Origin: Ignavibacteria bacterium
Lineage (GTDB): Bacteria > Bacteroidota > Ignavibacteria > Kapaibacteriales > Kapaibacteriaceae
Reading direction: 5' to 3'
Length of the DNA stretch: 64,000 nucleotides
Assembly: GCA_016707005.1 (NCBI GenBank)
Contig: JADJIQ010000005.1
Location: forward strand, 744,001-808,000
The position numbers were made by a program, and so were the translations under genes. Positions within the stretch are counted from its first letter, which is position 1. Each line of letters starts with the position of its first letter. The notes under the pieces are model-generated. The model ran no database searches. It was not told the DNA's origin and was given only the letters and a program-made list of their open reading frames with translations. This document shows, piece after piece, positions 9,831 to 18,218 of the stretch.

Positions 9831-11327
9831 TCATTTGCCGTTTCGCTCAAGCGCATTCATCTCCCGTGCAACTCGCTTTCTGAGAACGTCCTCAGATGGG
9901 TAATCTTCATACTCCAATACCCGTGCAAAATGCTGTTTGGCCGTAGCTGTTTTGTCCTGTTTTACGAGGGTCATGCCAAGGCGATAATGTGAATATGGAT
10001 GTATCCACGCGTCTGCTCCCTGCATCCCCAAGACGGCAGTGAAACACTTGTCGGCGCGGCCAAAGTTTCCGGTCTCATAACACGCAACTCCTTGCTGGTA
10101 AAGCACTTGCGCTAGTGTTTCATTGTCTGAGATCGCTTTTGCTCCAACCACAGAGTCTACCAAAGAAATAACTCGATGGTATAGACCTACACTATGTGCC
10201 CAAGAGACTTTTTCAATAAGAAGCTCCTTGGGAGTTCGCATTGTTTTGAGGTTGCGCTGAGCCACCGAATGTGTACCGGCTTTACGATACCATGATATTG
10301 CTTGTTCACGGTCGCCGAGAAAGTCATAGGCAATGCCTATCGAGGCGGCCGACTCATGGCGCCGCTCATCCGTAGTTGCAACGTTATACGCCGCCATGTA
10401 ATACGTGATCGTTTCCGAATACCGTTCTTTTGCCATTGAGATATAGCCAAGTCGGAAGTTCGCCAGCCATCGAACGTAGGATACATCACCATTGTTGATA
10501 GGCATCATGCTAAGGGTTTTGTAGGCTGGTTCAGCGCTCGTCGCGTCTCGGATCTGATACAGGGAGATGTCTGCGTACTGTTGAAGAAAGTACCAATTCC
10601 TCGGGAATGAGTCCTTTAGCCATCGGATATGCACAATAGAGCGTTTAGGAAGGTCTTCCGCTAGGTAGAAGCCATAGAGCCACCTTCTGGCCTCTTGCTT
10701 GGCATACACGCCCTTGCTTGCAGCCTCCTCAAGCATGCGAAGTCCGCCCCAGCGGTCTCCGGTAAGTCCGGCGAGCTTGATCGCTGACTGAAACTCACTG
10801 GGCGCCTGTGAGATCATGTATTGGAACATGCCAAGCCCCATCTTGGCGTCCATGTTCGAGGGGTCCTTCTCAACAGCCTCTTCGAGCAGATTGTACCCTT
10901 TTTTACCATCCCAGATCGCCTTTAGCGTCTCGCCTCTGTTCACGTAAGCAAGCCCCTTAAACCCGATCGTTCCACCCATGTAGAACATTGCCTTGGTGTC
11001 GTTCTCGTTCTGATCCAAGAGCTGTTCGCAGACCTTCGTGACCTTGTCCGCGTGGTAGATGAATGCCCAAAAGGCAGTATCGTTCTTCGACCCACCTTTG
11101 AAGGACATGCGGTAGTAGTAGGTCATGGACTTGAAGAAATGTCCGCGAGGGTCGCCAGGCGCCAGACCGATCACTTCATTACACTTCTTCTCCGCTGCAC
11201 CAAAGTCCAGATTGTACATGAGGTCGATGGCCTCCATCGTACGGTTGTGTACGAGAGTCCAGTCAGTTGCTGCTCGAAGAGGGAGCACGATCAAAAGAAG
11301 GGCGACTACGAGTACCGAGCGACGCAT
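9831..11327 (-). CDS. Exported tetratricopeptide repeat protein
   Basis: This 498-aa protein begins with a signal peptide (MRRSVLVVALLLIVLPLRA). The rest is alpha-helical TPR repeats, for example 'NLDFGAAEKKCNEVIGLAPGD', 'ASIGIAYDFLGDREQAISWY' and 'YRLGMTLVKQDKTATAKQHF'. It is probably a periplasmic or surface scaffold; no catalytic motif is seen. The ATG lies three bases after the stop of the threonine dehydratase-like gene, so the two are probably co-transcribed. I do not recognise a specific family. Confidence 0.78.
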   Translation of the reverse strand: MRRSVLVVALLLIVLPLRAATDWTLVHNRTMEAIDLMYNLDFGAAEKKCNEVIGLAPGDPRGHFFKSMTYYYRMSFKGGSKNDTAFWAFIYHADKVTKVCEQLLDQNENDTKAMFYMGGTIGFKGLAYVNRGETLKAIWDGKKGYNLLEEAVEKDPSNMDAKMGLGMFQYMISQAPSEFQSAIKLAGLTGDRWGGLRMLEEAASKGVYAKQEARRWLYGFYLAEDLPKRSIVHIRWLKDSFPRNWYFLQQYADISLYQIRDATSAEPAYKTLSMMPINNGDVSYVRWLANFRLGYISMAKERYSETITYYMAAYNVATTDERRHESAASIGIAYDFLGDREQAISWYRKAGTHSVAQRNLKTMRTPKELLIEKVSWAHSVGLYHRVISLVDSVVGAKAISDNETLAQVLYQQGVACYETGNFGRADKCFTAVLGMQGADAWIHPYSHYRLGMTLVKQDKTATAKQHFARVLEYEDYPSEDVLRKRVAREMNALERNGK

Positions 11328-11330
11328 GAT

Positions 11331-12284
11331 TCAGATTCGAAGAAGATTGCGTACATCGAGATTACCACCACAGACGATGAGGCCTACCTTCTTACCCGCA
11401 ACGATCTGCGGATCTTCGATGATCGCACCAAGCGTTACTGAGGCACTAGGTTCTACCATGATCTTCAGACGCTCCATCATCCTAAACATTCCTTCAATGA
11501 TGGATGCCTCCGACGCTGTCACGATCCTCACGTTCATTTGCCGAAGGATCGCAAACGTGATCTCACCAAGGGAGGTGCGGAGTCCGTCGGCAATGGTCAG
11601 TGTTGTGGGAGGGGGCTGACGTATCCCTGTTTCCAACGATCGTTTCGCATCATCAGCGATTGTAGGTTCTGCACCAATGATGGTAATTGACGGATCCATT
11701 CCATGAACCGCTATAGCTGTACCACTGAGGAGTCCACCTCCCCCAACGGGAGCCATCACTACGTCAAGGTCCGGATGATCTTCGATGAGTTCAAGTGCTG
11801 CCGTGCCCTGACCCGCTATCACGCGGGCATCATCATACGGCGGAATAGGGTGTGCGCCGGTTCGGTCGATCACATCCTGCATAGTATCGAGTCTGGCACG
11901 GAGTGTGGGCTCGCAGAGTACCACCGTTGCACCATATTCAGCAACCGCATCCTGCTTCACCGCCGGTGCGTTGCTTGGCATGACAATGGTGCACGGAACA
12001 CCGCGAAGTCGAGCTGCATAGGCCAGTGCTTGACCGTGGTTTCCGGAGGAATGTGTCACCACTCCACGTCGGGCCGTTTCTTCGTCGAGCATGAGCACGG
12101 CATTGCAGGCGCCCCGTGCTTTGAACGCGCCGATCTTCTGAAGGTTCTCGCATTTGAAAAAGAGCTCTGCTCCGACCATCATGTTCAGTGCTTGCGAAGT
12201 AAGAACGGGCGTACGATGAACGTAGGGTTTGATCCGATCGGCTGCAGCTTGTACATCAGCGAACGTGGGGAGCGCGGCTGTCAC
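11331..12284 (-). CDS. Threonine/serine dehydratase-like PLP enzyme (fold type II)
   Basis: This 317-aa PLP enzyme of the threonine dehydratase/serine racemase family would deaminate threonine to 2-oxobutyrate and ammonia. The PLP lysine is in GAFKARGA (K55), the substrate loop is SSGNHGQAL (79-87) and the phosphate-binding loop is GGGG (181-184). There is no C-terminal ACT regulatory domain, so it resembles the short catabolic type rather than feedback-inhibited IlvA. The frame is open to a GTG at 12329, but I prefer the GTG at 12284. It gives a four-base GTGA overlap with the upstream gene's stop and removes 15 residues that homologs lack. 2-oxobutyrate could be used by the E1 enzyme encoded downstream. 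Confidence 0.85.
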   Translation of the reverse strand: MTAALPTFADVQAAADRIKPYVHRTPVLTSQALNMMVGAELFFKCENLQKIGAFKARGACNAVLMLDEETARRGVVTHSSGNHGQALAYAARLRGVPCTIVMPSNAPAVKQDAVAEYGATVVLCEPTLRARLDTMQDVIDRTGAHPIPPYDDARVIAGQGTAALELIEDHPDLDVVMAPVGGGGLLSGTAIAVHGMDPSITIIGAEPTIADDAKRSLETGIRQPPPTTLTIADGLRTSLGEITFAILRQMNVRIVTASEASIIEGMFRMMERLKIMVEPSASVTLGAIIEDPQIVAGKKVGLIVCGGNLDVRNLLRI

Positions 12285-13051
12285 AGGCGGATAAGGTCCA
12301 TGTTCGTGTAACTCCTTCTGCGTGCACACACCTCGTATCCTTCGCGATCACCGGAGTCGTTGGTATTGCCTTCGATCGTTTCAACATACTCGTCAAAAAA
12401 TGCTGTTACGATGCCGGTATGGGTCCAATCGTTTGCATTGCGCTTGTTTCGAATAAGGAAGATCGCGCCATTCTTTAGAGATGCACGGTCAACAGCGCCG
12501 GAGGAGAGTTCTTTGTCTGATACGAATCTTGCTGCTTTCTTTGCTTGCGCCGCCAAGACATCACATGACAGCGAACCTTTGATCGGTGAGTGATTGGAGT
12601 CGGGTTGACCTTCTTCGGCTGCTCGCAATAACGTAGTAACGAATCCGGCACACCATGCCCACGCAGGACCTTCTTTTCCTCCGGTATATAGCCGAACCCA
12701 TGGACCCGCGTTGGCACCGCCTACTTCACGCGGATGCTCTTTCAAGTGAATGCGTGCCGCTTGTACAACACGTTGAGCAAATGAAGTGCTCGTAGTTGTA
12801 AGGGGCGAGGTGGCTCGCACGATCGGTGCAATGAGCTCATCGAACGTTGCTCTATCCACACGTCCGCTCGTTGTGATCCGCCGGGCTGTCTGATATTTCT
12901 TAACTGAAGCTTCTGTGGCAGGCCCAAAGCTCCCATCAATAGTAAGCCCCACCCCTTGAAGCGAAAGCCATTCCTGCACCAGTTTGACGGCCTTCCCCTT
13001 GGCACCGCGTTTCAGCGGCAGATCGAACGAATACTCTTTTGGCAAGGTCAT
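12281..13051 (-). CDS. Peptidoglycan-binding/CHAP-like cysteine amidase or peptidase
   Basis: This 256-aa protein has an N-terminal PG_binding_1 domain (about residues 12-75; 'VKLVQEWLSLQGVGLTIDGSF') and a C-terminal NlpC/P60- or CHAP-like domain. In the latter, C134 (WAWCAGF), H211 (WTHTGIV) and N229/N231 (EGNTN) form a plausible catalytic triad. By family it would cleave peptidoglycan cross-links or stem peptides. No signal peptide is visible, so export must be by another route or the protein acts on lysis, as endolysins do. It sits inside the metabolic cluster, 22 bp after the mutase gene, and its stop overlaps the next start by four bases. No other phage genes are present. Confidence 0.72.
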   Translation of the reverse strand: MTLPKEYSFDLPLKRGAKGKAVKLVQEWLSLQGVGLTIDGSFGPATEASVKKYQTARRITTSGRVDRATFDELIAPIVRATSPLTTTSTSFAQRVVQAARIHLKEHPREVGGANAGPWVRLYTGGKEGPAWAWCAGFVTTLLRAAEEGQPDSNHSPIKGSLSCDVLAAQAKKAARFVSDKELSSGAVDRASLKNGAIFLIRNKRNANDWTHTGIVTAFFDEYVETIEGNTNDSGDREGYEVCARRRSYTNMDLIRL

Positions 13052-13072
13052 AGAGCCCCCTGTACTGTGATC

Positions 13073-15058
13073 TCACATGTTGCGACGATACTGTCCGCCA
13101 ACCTCATACAATGCATGTGTCATTTGTCCGAGCGAGCAGACCTTGGCGGACTCCATCAACGCGGCAAAGATGTTCTGATTGTGAATGGCCTTCTGACGCA
13201 GATCTGCAAGTGTCTCGGATGTGGTAGAAGCATTCCGCTCCTGCACCGACCGCACATTGTTGATCTGTTGCTCTTTCTCATCCGTTGTAGAACGGATCAC
13301 TTCTTGCGGTATCACCGTTGGAGAGCCCTTGGAGCTGAGAAAGGTATTCACGCCGATGATAGGATATTCCCCTGTATGCTTCAGCGTCTCGTAGTACAAA
13401 GACTCTTCCTGGATCTTGTTGCGTTGGTACATGTTTTCCATCGCACCAAGTACACCACCGCGTTCAGCGATACGCTTGAACTCTGTGTACACCGCTTCTT
13501 CTACGAGGTCTGTTAGTTCTTCGATGATGAACGAACCCTGAAGCGGGTTTTCATTCTTAGCAAGCCCAAGCTCGCGATTAATGATCAGCTGAATAGCAAC
13601 AGCTCTGCGGACACTTTCTTCCGTTGGCGTTGTGATAGCCTCATCGTAGGCATTGGTATGCAACGAGTTGCAGTTGTCGTAGATAGCGTAGAGTGCCTGC
13701 AGCGATGTACGAATGTCGTTGAAATCGATCTCCTGTGCATGCAACGAGCGACCTGATGTTTGAATGTGATACTTCAACATCTGCGAACGTTCGTTACCGC
13801 CGTACATGTTCTTGATCGCCTTAGCCCAGATCTTGCGCGCAACTCTACCGATCACACTGTACTCAGGATCCACACCGTTGGAGAAGAAGAACGACAGGTT
13901 CGGCGCAAAGTCATTGATGTCCATCCCACGCGAGAGGTAATACTCAACGTAGGTGAAACCATTCGCCAGCGTAAAGGCAAGTTGGGTGATCGGATTGGCG
14001 CCGGCTTCGGCAATGTGATAGCCGGATATCGAGACCGAGTAAAAGTTGCGCACCCCTTCGTCGATGAAGTACTTCTGAACATCACCCATGAGTCGCAGCG
14101 CAAACTCCGTTGAGAAGATGCAGGTGTTCTGCGCTTGATCTTCCTTGAGGATGTCTGCCTGAACAGTTCCTCGTACACTCTGCAGCGCACGTTTTCTGCA
14201 TTCCTCATAGATGTCGGCGGGAAGTACCTGATCACCGGTCACGCCAAGGAGCAGAAGACCGAGACCGTTGTTTCCGTCGGGGAGTTCTGTTGAACCATCG
14301 CCGTGACGGTAGATGGGTCTGGTAAGCCCCTTTGCCGCATAGATAGCATCGATCTTTGCTTCAACATCATCAACAAGACCACGTTCGCGGATGACCTTTT
14401 CACATTCTTGGTCGATGGCGGCATTCATGAAGAATGCAAGGAGCATCGGTGCCGGACCATTGATCGTCATCGAAACAGATGTGGTAGGAGAGCAGAGATC
14501 GAAACCGGAATACAGTTTCTTCGCATCGTCAAGAGAGGCAATGCTTACACCGGAGTTGCCGATCTTTCCGTAGATGTCGGGACGATGATCAGGGTCTTCG
14601 CCATAGAGGGTTACACTATCAAAGGCAGTTGACAGACGTGCTGCCGGCATTCCTTTTGAAAGGTAGTGGAACCGCCTGTTTGTACGCTCTGGACCACCTT
14701 CGCCCGCGAACATGCGCGTTGGATCTTCATTCGTCCGCTTGAACGGATAGACGCCTGCTGTGTAAGGAAACTCACCAGGCACATTCTCCTGCATACACCA
14801 ACGAACGATCTCGCCCCAATCTTTGAATTTCGGCAGAGAGATCTTCGGAACCTTGGTATGGCTCAGCGACTCTTCGTGATTGGCAACGCGAATGTCCTTG
14901 CCACGCACCGTATAGGTGTAGTGTTCACCTGTGTATGCAGCCTTCTTGCTCTCCCACGAAGCGAGGATCGCACGAACCTCATGATGAAGTTGGGCTTCAA
15001 GGTTTAGAGCGGTTGCCTCAAGCGCGGCGATCGCATCCGTGTGATGTTTCGTGGTCAT
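13073..15058 (-). CDS. Acyl-CoA mutase catalytic subunit (C-terminal half of an IcmF-type isobutyryl-CoA mutase)
   Basis: This 661-aa protein is the TIM-barrel substrate-binding part of a coenzyme-B12-dependent acyl-CoA mutase. The stretches PYTAGVYPFKR (99-108), MFAGEGGPERTNRRFHYLS (116-134) and 'GKIGNSGVSIASLDDAKKLY' (164-183) are characteristic of the fused IcmF family rather than of classical methylmalonyl-CoA mutase. It has no B12-binding domain; that is supplied by the protein encoded at 16440-17843. IcmF enzymes interconvert isobutyryl-CoA and n-butyryl-CoA, and related members use pivalyl- or isovaleryl-CoA. Neighbouring ilvE and E1 genes favour isobutyryl-CoA. The N-terminal 60 residues match the linker region of IcmF. 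Confidence 0.85.
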   Translation of the reverse strand: MTTKHHTDAIAALEATALNLEAQLHHEVRAILASWESKKAAYTGEHYTYTVRGKDIRVANHEESLSHTKVPKISLPKFKDWGEIVRWCMQENVPGEFPYTAGVYPFKRTNEDPTRMFAGEGGPERTNRRFHYLSKGMPAARLSTAFDSVTLYGEDPDHRPDIYGKIGNSGVSIASLDDAKKLYSGFDLCSPTTSVSMTINGPAPMLLAFFMNAAIDQECEKVIRERGLVDDVEAKIDAIYAAKGLTRPIYRHGDGSTELPDGNNGLGLLLLGVTGDQVLPADIYEECRKRALQSVRGTVQADILKEDQAQNTCIFSTEFALRLMGDVQKYFIDEGVRNFYSVSISGYHIAEAGANPITQLAFTLANGFTYVEYYLSRGMDINDFAPNLSFFFSNGVDPEYSVIGRVARKIWAKAIKNMYGGNERSQMLKYHIQTSGRSLHAQEIDFNDIRTSLQALYAIYDNCNSLHTNAYDEAITTPTEESVRRAVAIQLIINRELGLAKNENPLQGSFIIEELTDLVEEAVYTEFKRIAERGGVLGAMENMYQRNKIQEESLYYETLKHTGEYPIIGVNTFLSSKGSPTVIPQEVIRSTTDEKEQQINNVRSVQERNASTTSETLADLRQKAIHNQNIFAALMESAKVCSLGQMTHALYEVGGQYRRNM

Positions 15059-15063
15059 ACGTC

Positions 15064-16401
15064 TCAGTTATGAGTTACGGTATAGAGCTTGGCAGATGCA
15101 GCCAGTCCACCGATCCAGATCGTAACGATCTTTCCTGCTTGCACGGTGACCGGTGTTGAGGCCACGACAACCTCTGTTGTACCGGCCTTCTTGAATACCA
15201 TGTTGTAGGTTGTTGGAAAGCGGCTGAAAAAGGCACCCTTGAACGTGTTACTGTAGCTGGTCTCGCGGAAGGAGAGATCCTGACATTCCACGATCTTCTC
15301 TTCACCTGTTGCGGTAACGATATACCCATCAAGATTTGGTGCATCAGGCGACAGATTCACCACGCGGATGCTTGCCTCACTCGTGGAAAGGGGCTTCTTG
15401 AGATCTACCAATTCCAACGGCGCAAGGTTGGCCGGAACGATAGAGCCAGAGAGGAACATTGTTGTTCTTCCGCGCTTCACGATCGAAAATGGTGCGTTGG
15501 AGATCACTGGTGTACCGCCAACCGTTACAGTGGCTGTATGTGGTCCGGCTGCTAGGTCGATGTACGGAGTCTGAAGCGGAAAGGCAAGGTTGTTGATCGT
15601 TGGAGTGGCAGAACCATCGAGGTTAACGGAAGCCGGAGGAGCACCCGGCACGGCGTGGACTACAAGGATCTTACCGCGGTCAGGGGCAACACTCAGATCG
15701 CGATACGTGCTACCGTCTCCGTTGTCGTTGTAAAGTCGAGCAATGAATCCCCAACCATCTGCATCAGAAATCGTGCCTGTAAGTACCAACGTATAGGCAT
15801 TATCAGGTTCGATGCTCACACTATCAAAGGCGAACAACTCATTGGTCGGCGATGCATTCTTCCAGACAGAGAACGTGTATTTCCCTGGATTGATGTCTGA
15901 ATAGCCTGTGAGTTCGGTATAGGGCTCAGGACCGAGGAGTGGATTGAGTTCATCGGTGATTGCCACAGAAAGTGCACCACCGTCCGGACAGCCATTCACC
16001 ATTTTGATGCGAGACTTACCGGGTTGGGTAGCACGAACATCATCTCCGAACGAGACAGAGAAAGTACGTGCCGGTGGGAATGCGTAGACGGAGAAGTTTC
16101 CGCCGGTATACATCCGCTGCAATGACTCGATACGCGCTTTGGACGAGTCGGCATAATGAACGCCGACCTTAACACTATCACCGCTGGTGCCGGCTAGGAC
16201 GTAACCACTACTCTTACCCGACTTCACACGTGATGCTACCTTCTTGCCAGCTACATAGAGGTCAAGGCCAAGTGTGTCATCATACACGGTGTTAAGAAGT
16301 CGGATCGACGTTTGGTTGTCCGGTGGAGTTGTTGGCTCGTCATCGGAGCAACCAATAACGAATAATGAAGCCAGTATGGCCAGCGCGAAAAATTTCATCA
16401 T
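15064..16401 (-). CDS. Lipoprotein with DUF4397 repeats
   Basis: This 445-aa lipoprotein starts MMKFFALAILASLFVIGC, a lipobox with cysteine 18. The frame is open upstream to 16485, but the ATG at 16401 has GGGGG six bases upstream and begins the signal peptide. The mature part contains three or four DUF4397-like beta-sandwich repeats, recognisable by 'IRLLNTVYDDT', 'ILVVHAVPGAPPASVNL' and 'IRVVNLSPDAPNLDGYI'. DUF4397 proteins are envelope proteins of unknown function. It is odd that this gene separates the two halves of IcmF, only five bases from the mutase start and 38 from the GTPase stop. Confidence 0.82.
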   Translation of the reverse strand: MMKFFALAILASLFVIGCSDDEPTTPPDNQTSIRLLNTVYDDTLGLDLYVAGKKVASRVKSGKSSGYVLAGTSGDSVKVGVHYADSSKARIESLQRMYTGGNFSVYAFPPARTFSVSFGDDVRATQPGKSRIKMVNGCPDGGALSVAITDELNPLLGPEPYTELTGYSDINPGKYTFSVWKNASPTNELFAFDSVSIEPDNAYTLVLTGTISDADGWGFIARLYNDNGDGSTYRDLSVAPDRGKILVVHAVPGAPPASVNLDGSATPTINNLAFPLQTPYIDLAAGPHTATVTVGGTPVISNAPFSIVKRGRTTMFLSGSIVPANLAPLELVDLKKPLSTSEASIRVVNLSPDAPNLDGYIVTATGEEKIVECQDLSFRETSYSNTFKGAFFSRFPTTYNMVFKKAGTTEVVVASTPVTVQAGKIVTIWIGGLAASAKLYTVTHN

Positions 16402-16439
16402 AAGTGCCCCCTTGAATGATCGTCTGTGGAAGGTGGTGG

Positions 16440-17843
16440 TCATTTGGCTGACGTGAGTTGTTCTATCGCTCCCTGAACGCGCCATAAGGCACGTGCGAGC
16501 TCTGATTGTTTTTCAACGAAGGCGTCGTACCGACGGTTGTTTTCAACGATCTCCGCCAGATATCGCGTGCGTTCCGGTGGAATGATGAATATCTTTTCGC
16601 TCATCTCGTCGGTGATCTCAAAGTTGGATGTCCATGAGAGGTTGCATCGGCTTGTGAGCAGATCATTCAACGCTCTGTAGAGAGTGTTTGTACCTGGATC
16701 GTTGAACTGCGAGGCTATCGTGCCATAGACCGGCATCTCGTCAATCTTTGAGGTAAAGAGCTGCCTGCTTCGCTGATACTGCTTGCGAACATCACGAAGC
16801 GCATCAAGGGCGCCACGCTTGTCGAATTTGTTGAGCGCAATGATATCCGCGTAGTCGATCATATCGATCTTCTCGAGTTGTGTGGCCGCGCCGTATTCCG
16901 GCGTCATCACGTACATCGAGACGTCTGCCACATCCGTGATCTGCGAATCACTCTGTCCAATACCTGCTGTTTCTACAATGATCAGGTCGAAGCCAGCGTA
17001 GGAAAGGATATTGATCGCATTGCGGACATGCGGATTGATAGCAACATTTGCCTCACGCGTGGCGAACGAACGCATGTAGACGCGCGGGTCGCTCACGGCA
17101 TTCATACGGATGCGGTCTCCCAGGAGCGCACCGCCGGTCTTCCGTTTTGAAGGGTCAACGCTCACAACGGCAATGGTCTTATCGGGGTGATCCAGAAGGA
17201 ATCGTCGTACGATCTCATCGGTTAGAGATGATTTACCGGCTCCGCCAGTTCCTGTGATCCCAAGTACGGGCGACCTTTTTCCGCCTGTTGTAAAGGCGAT
17301 CTGATCGGTATCTCCACGTTCAGCACAGGAGATCGCCTGAGCGATGGCCATGGCATCCTTCTCGCGAACGCTTTGAGCCAAGCCGTTGGCGTACACGAGA
17401 GGTGTTATGAAGTCGCTCTTCTCCACGAGATCATTGATCATCCCTTGGAGCCCCATAGACCTTCCATCGTCTGGGGAGTAGACCCGAGTGACACCATTAG
17501 CATGGAGGGTCTCGATCTCTGTCGGCAGAATGGTTCCTCCACCCCCGGCAAAGATCTTGATGTGACCAGCGCCCCGTTCTACAAGCAGGTTCCGCATGTA
17601 GGTAAGGTATTCCACGTGACCGCCCTGATAGGACGTCATGGCAATTGCCTGGGCGTCTTCTTGGATAGCACACTCCACCACATCCAGCACGGAACGGTTG
17701 TGGCCCAAATGGATCACTTCACATCCGGTGGCCTGAATGATCCGCCGCATGACGTTGATCGCCGCATCATGCCCGTCAAACAGGGACGCTGCGGTAACGA
17801 TCCGAACCTTGTTTTTAGGTACGTAGGGGGCTGGTGATTCCAT
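16440..17843 (-). CDS. B12-binding domain plus MeaB-like G-protein chaperone (N-terminal half of IcmF)
   Basis: The 467-aa product has an N-terminal cobalamin-binding domain with FDGHDAAINVM (D23, H25; the histidine is the expected cobalt ligand) and a MeaB/ArgK-type GTPase domain. The GTPase domain has a P-loop GTGGAGKSS (198-206), ETAG switch (291-294) and NKFD base-recognition motif (338-341). In IcmF these are fused in front of the mutase domain; here they end with a stop after the linker helix. The chaperone guards loading and repair of B12. The frame stays open to a GTG at 17897. I prefer the ATG at 17843 because it leaves about 11 residues before 'KVRIVTAASLF', as in IcmF proteins, and because a TAGTTTTG promoter element lies 32 bases upstream of it. 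Confidence 0.85.
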   Translation of the reverse strand: MESPAPYVPKNKVRIVTAASLFDGHDAAINVMRRIIQATGCEVIHLGHNRSVLDVVECAIQEDAQAIAMTSYQGGHVEYLTYMRNLLVERGAGHIKIFAGGGGTILPTEIETLHANGVTRVYSPDDGRSMGLQGMINDLVEKSDFITPLVYANGLAQSVREKDAMAIAQAISCAERGDTDQIAFTTGGKRSPVLGITGTGGAGKSSLTDEIVRRFLLDHPDKTIAVVSVDPSKRKTGGALLGDRIRMNAVSDPRVYMRSFATREANVAINPHVRNAINILSYAGFDLIIVETAGIGQSDSQITDVADVSMYVMTPEYGAATQLEKIDMIDYADIIALNKFDKRGALDALRDVRKQYQRSRQLFTSKIDEMPVYGTIASQFNDPGTNTLYRALNDLLTSRCNLSWTSNFEITDEMSEKIFIIPPERTRYLAEIVENNRRYDAFVEKQSELARALWRVQGAIEQLTSAK

Positions 17844-17875
17844 AGACCGATCGGTTGACAGTGTGGACAACGTAG

Positions 17876-17883
17876 CAAAACTA
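17876..17883 (-). promoter_or_regulatory. TAnnTTTG -7 element upstream of the IcmF N-terminal half
   Basis: The minus strand reads TAGTTTTG, 32 bases upstream of the chosen start at 17843. A short inverted repeat (AAGTGA at 17900-17905, TCACTT at 17912-17917) lies just upstream where a regulator could bind. Both are weak evidence alone. Confidence 0.4.
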
Positions 17884-18001
17884 CGCATGTTACCCACGTA
17901 AGTGACCTAACTCACTTTAGTGGCGGCGAGTTCTGTGCTATGTTTGATGCGTGTTCTCCCACACAAATGTCACGTTTTCTCACAGTTTTGTTGAGGCGTA
18001 T

Positions 18002-18208
18002 ATGACAAAGAACATGGGTTCGATCGACCGTGCCTTCCGGGTTTTGGTAGCTGTTGCCATAGGCATCGCTATATACATGGACGCCGTCACAGGCACGTGG
18101 GCCTGGGTATTGGGTAGCCTCTCCGTTGTGTTTGTCCTTACGAGTCTGGTGTCGTTTTGCCCCCTCTATACCATCTTCGGTATAAAGACCTGCAAGACTG
18201 CCTCGTAA
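18002..18208 (+). CDS. Small DUF2892 (YgaP-like) inner membrane protein
   Basis: This 68-aa protein starts MTKNMGSIDRAFRVLVAVAIG, the typical opening of DUF2892/YgaP transmembrane proteins, and has two hydrophobic helices (about 13-30 and 33-52). It ends with two cysteines (SFCPLYTIFGIKTCK), also usual in this family. GAGG lies seven bases before the ATG. The family is often linked to sulfur or rhodanese functions, but no such partner is adjacent here. It is 10 bp from the next gene on the same strand. Confidence 0.82.
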   Translation: MTKNMGSIDRAFRVLVAVAIGIAIYMDAVTGTWAWVLGSLSVVFVLTSLVSFCPLYTIFGIKTCKTAS

Positions 18209-18218
18209 CTTCCGCTCT

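Noticed and set aside
12284..12329. Longer GTG start for the threonine dehydratase-like gene
   Set aside because: It would add 15 residues that homologs lack and overlap the upstream gene by 49 bases; the GTGA overlap at 12284 is more natural, although its ribosome site is weak.
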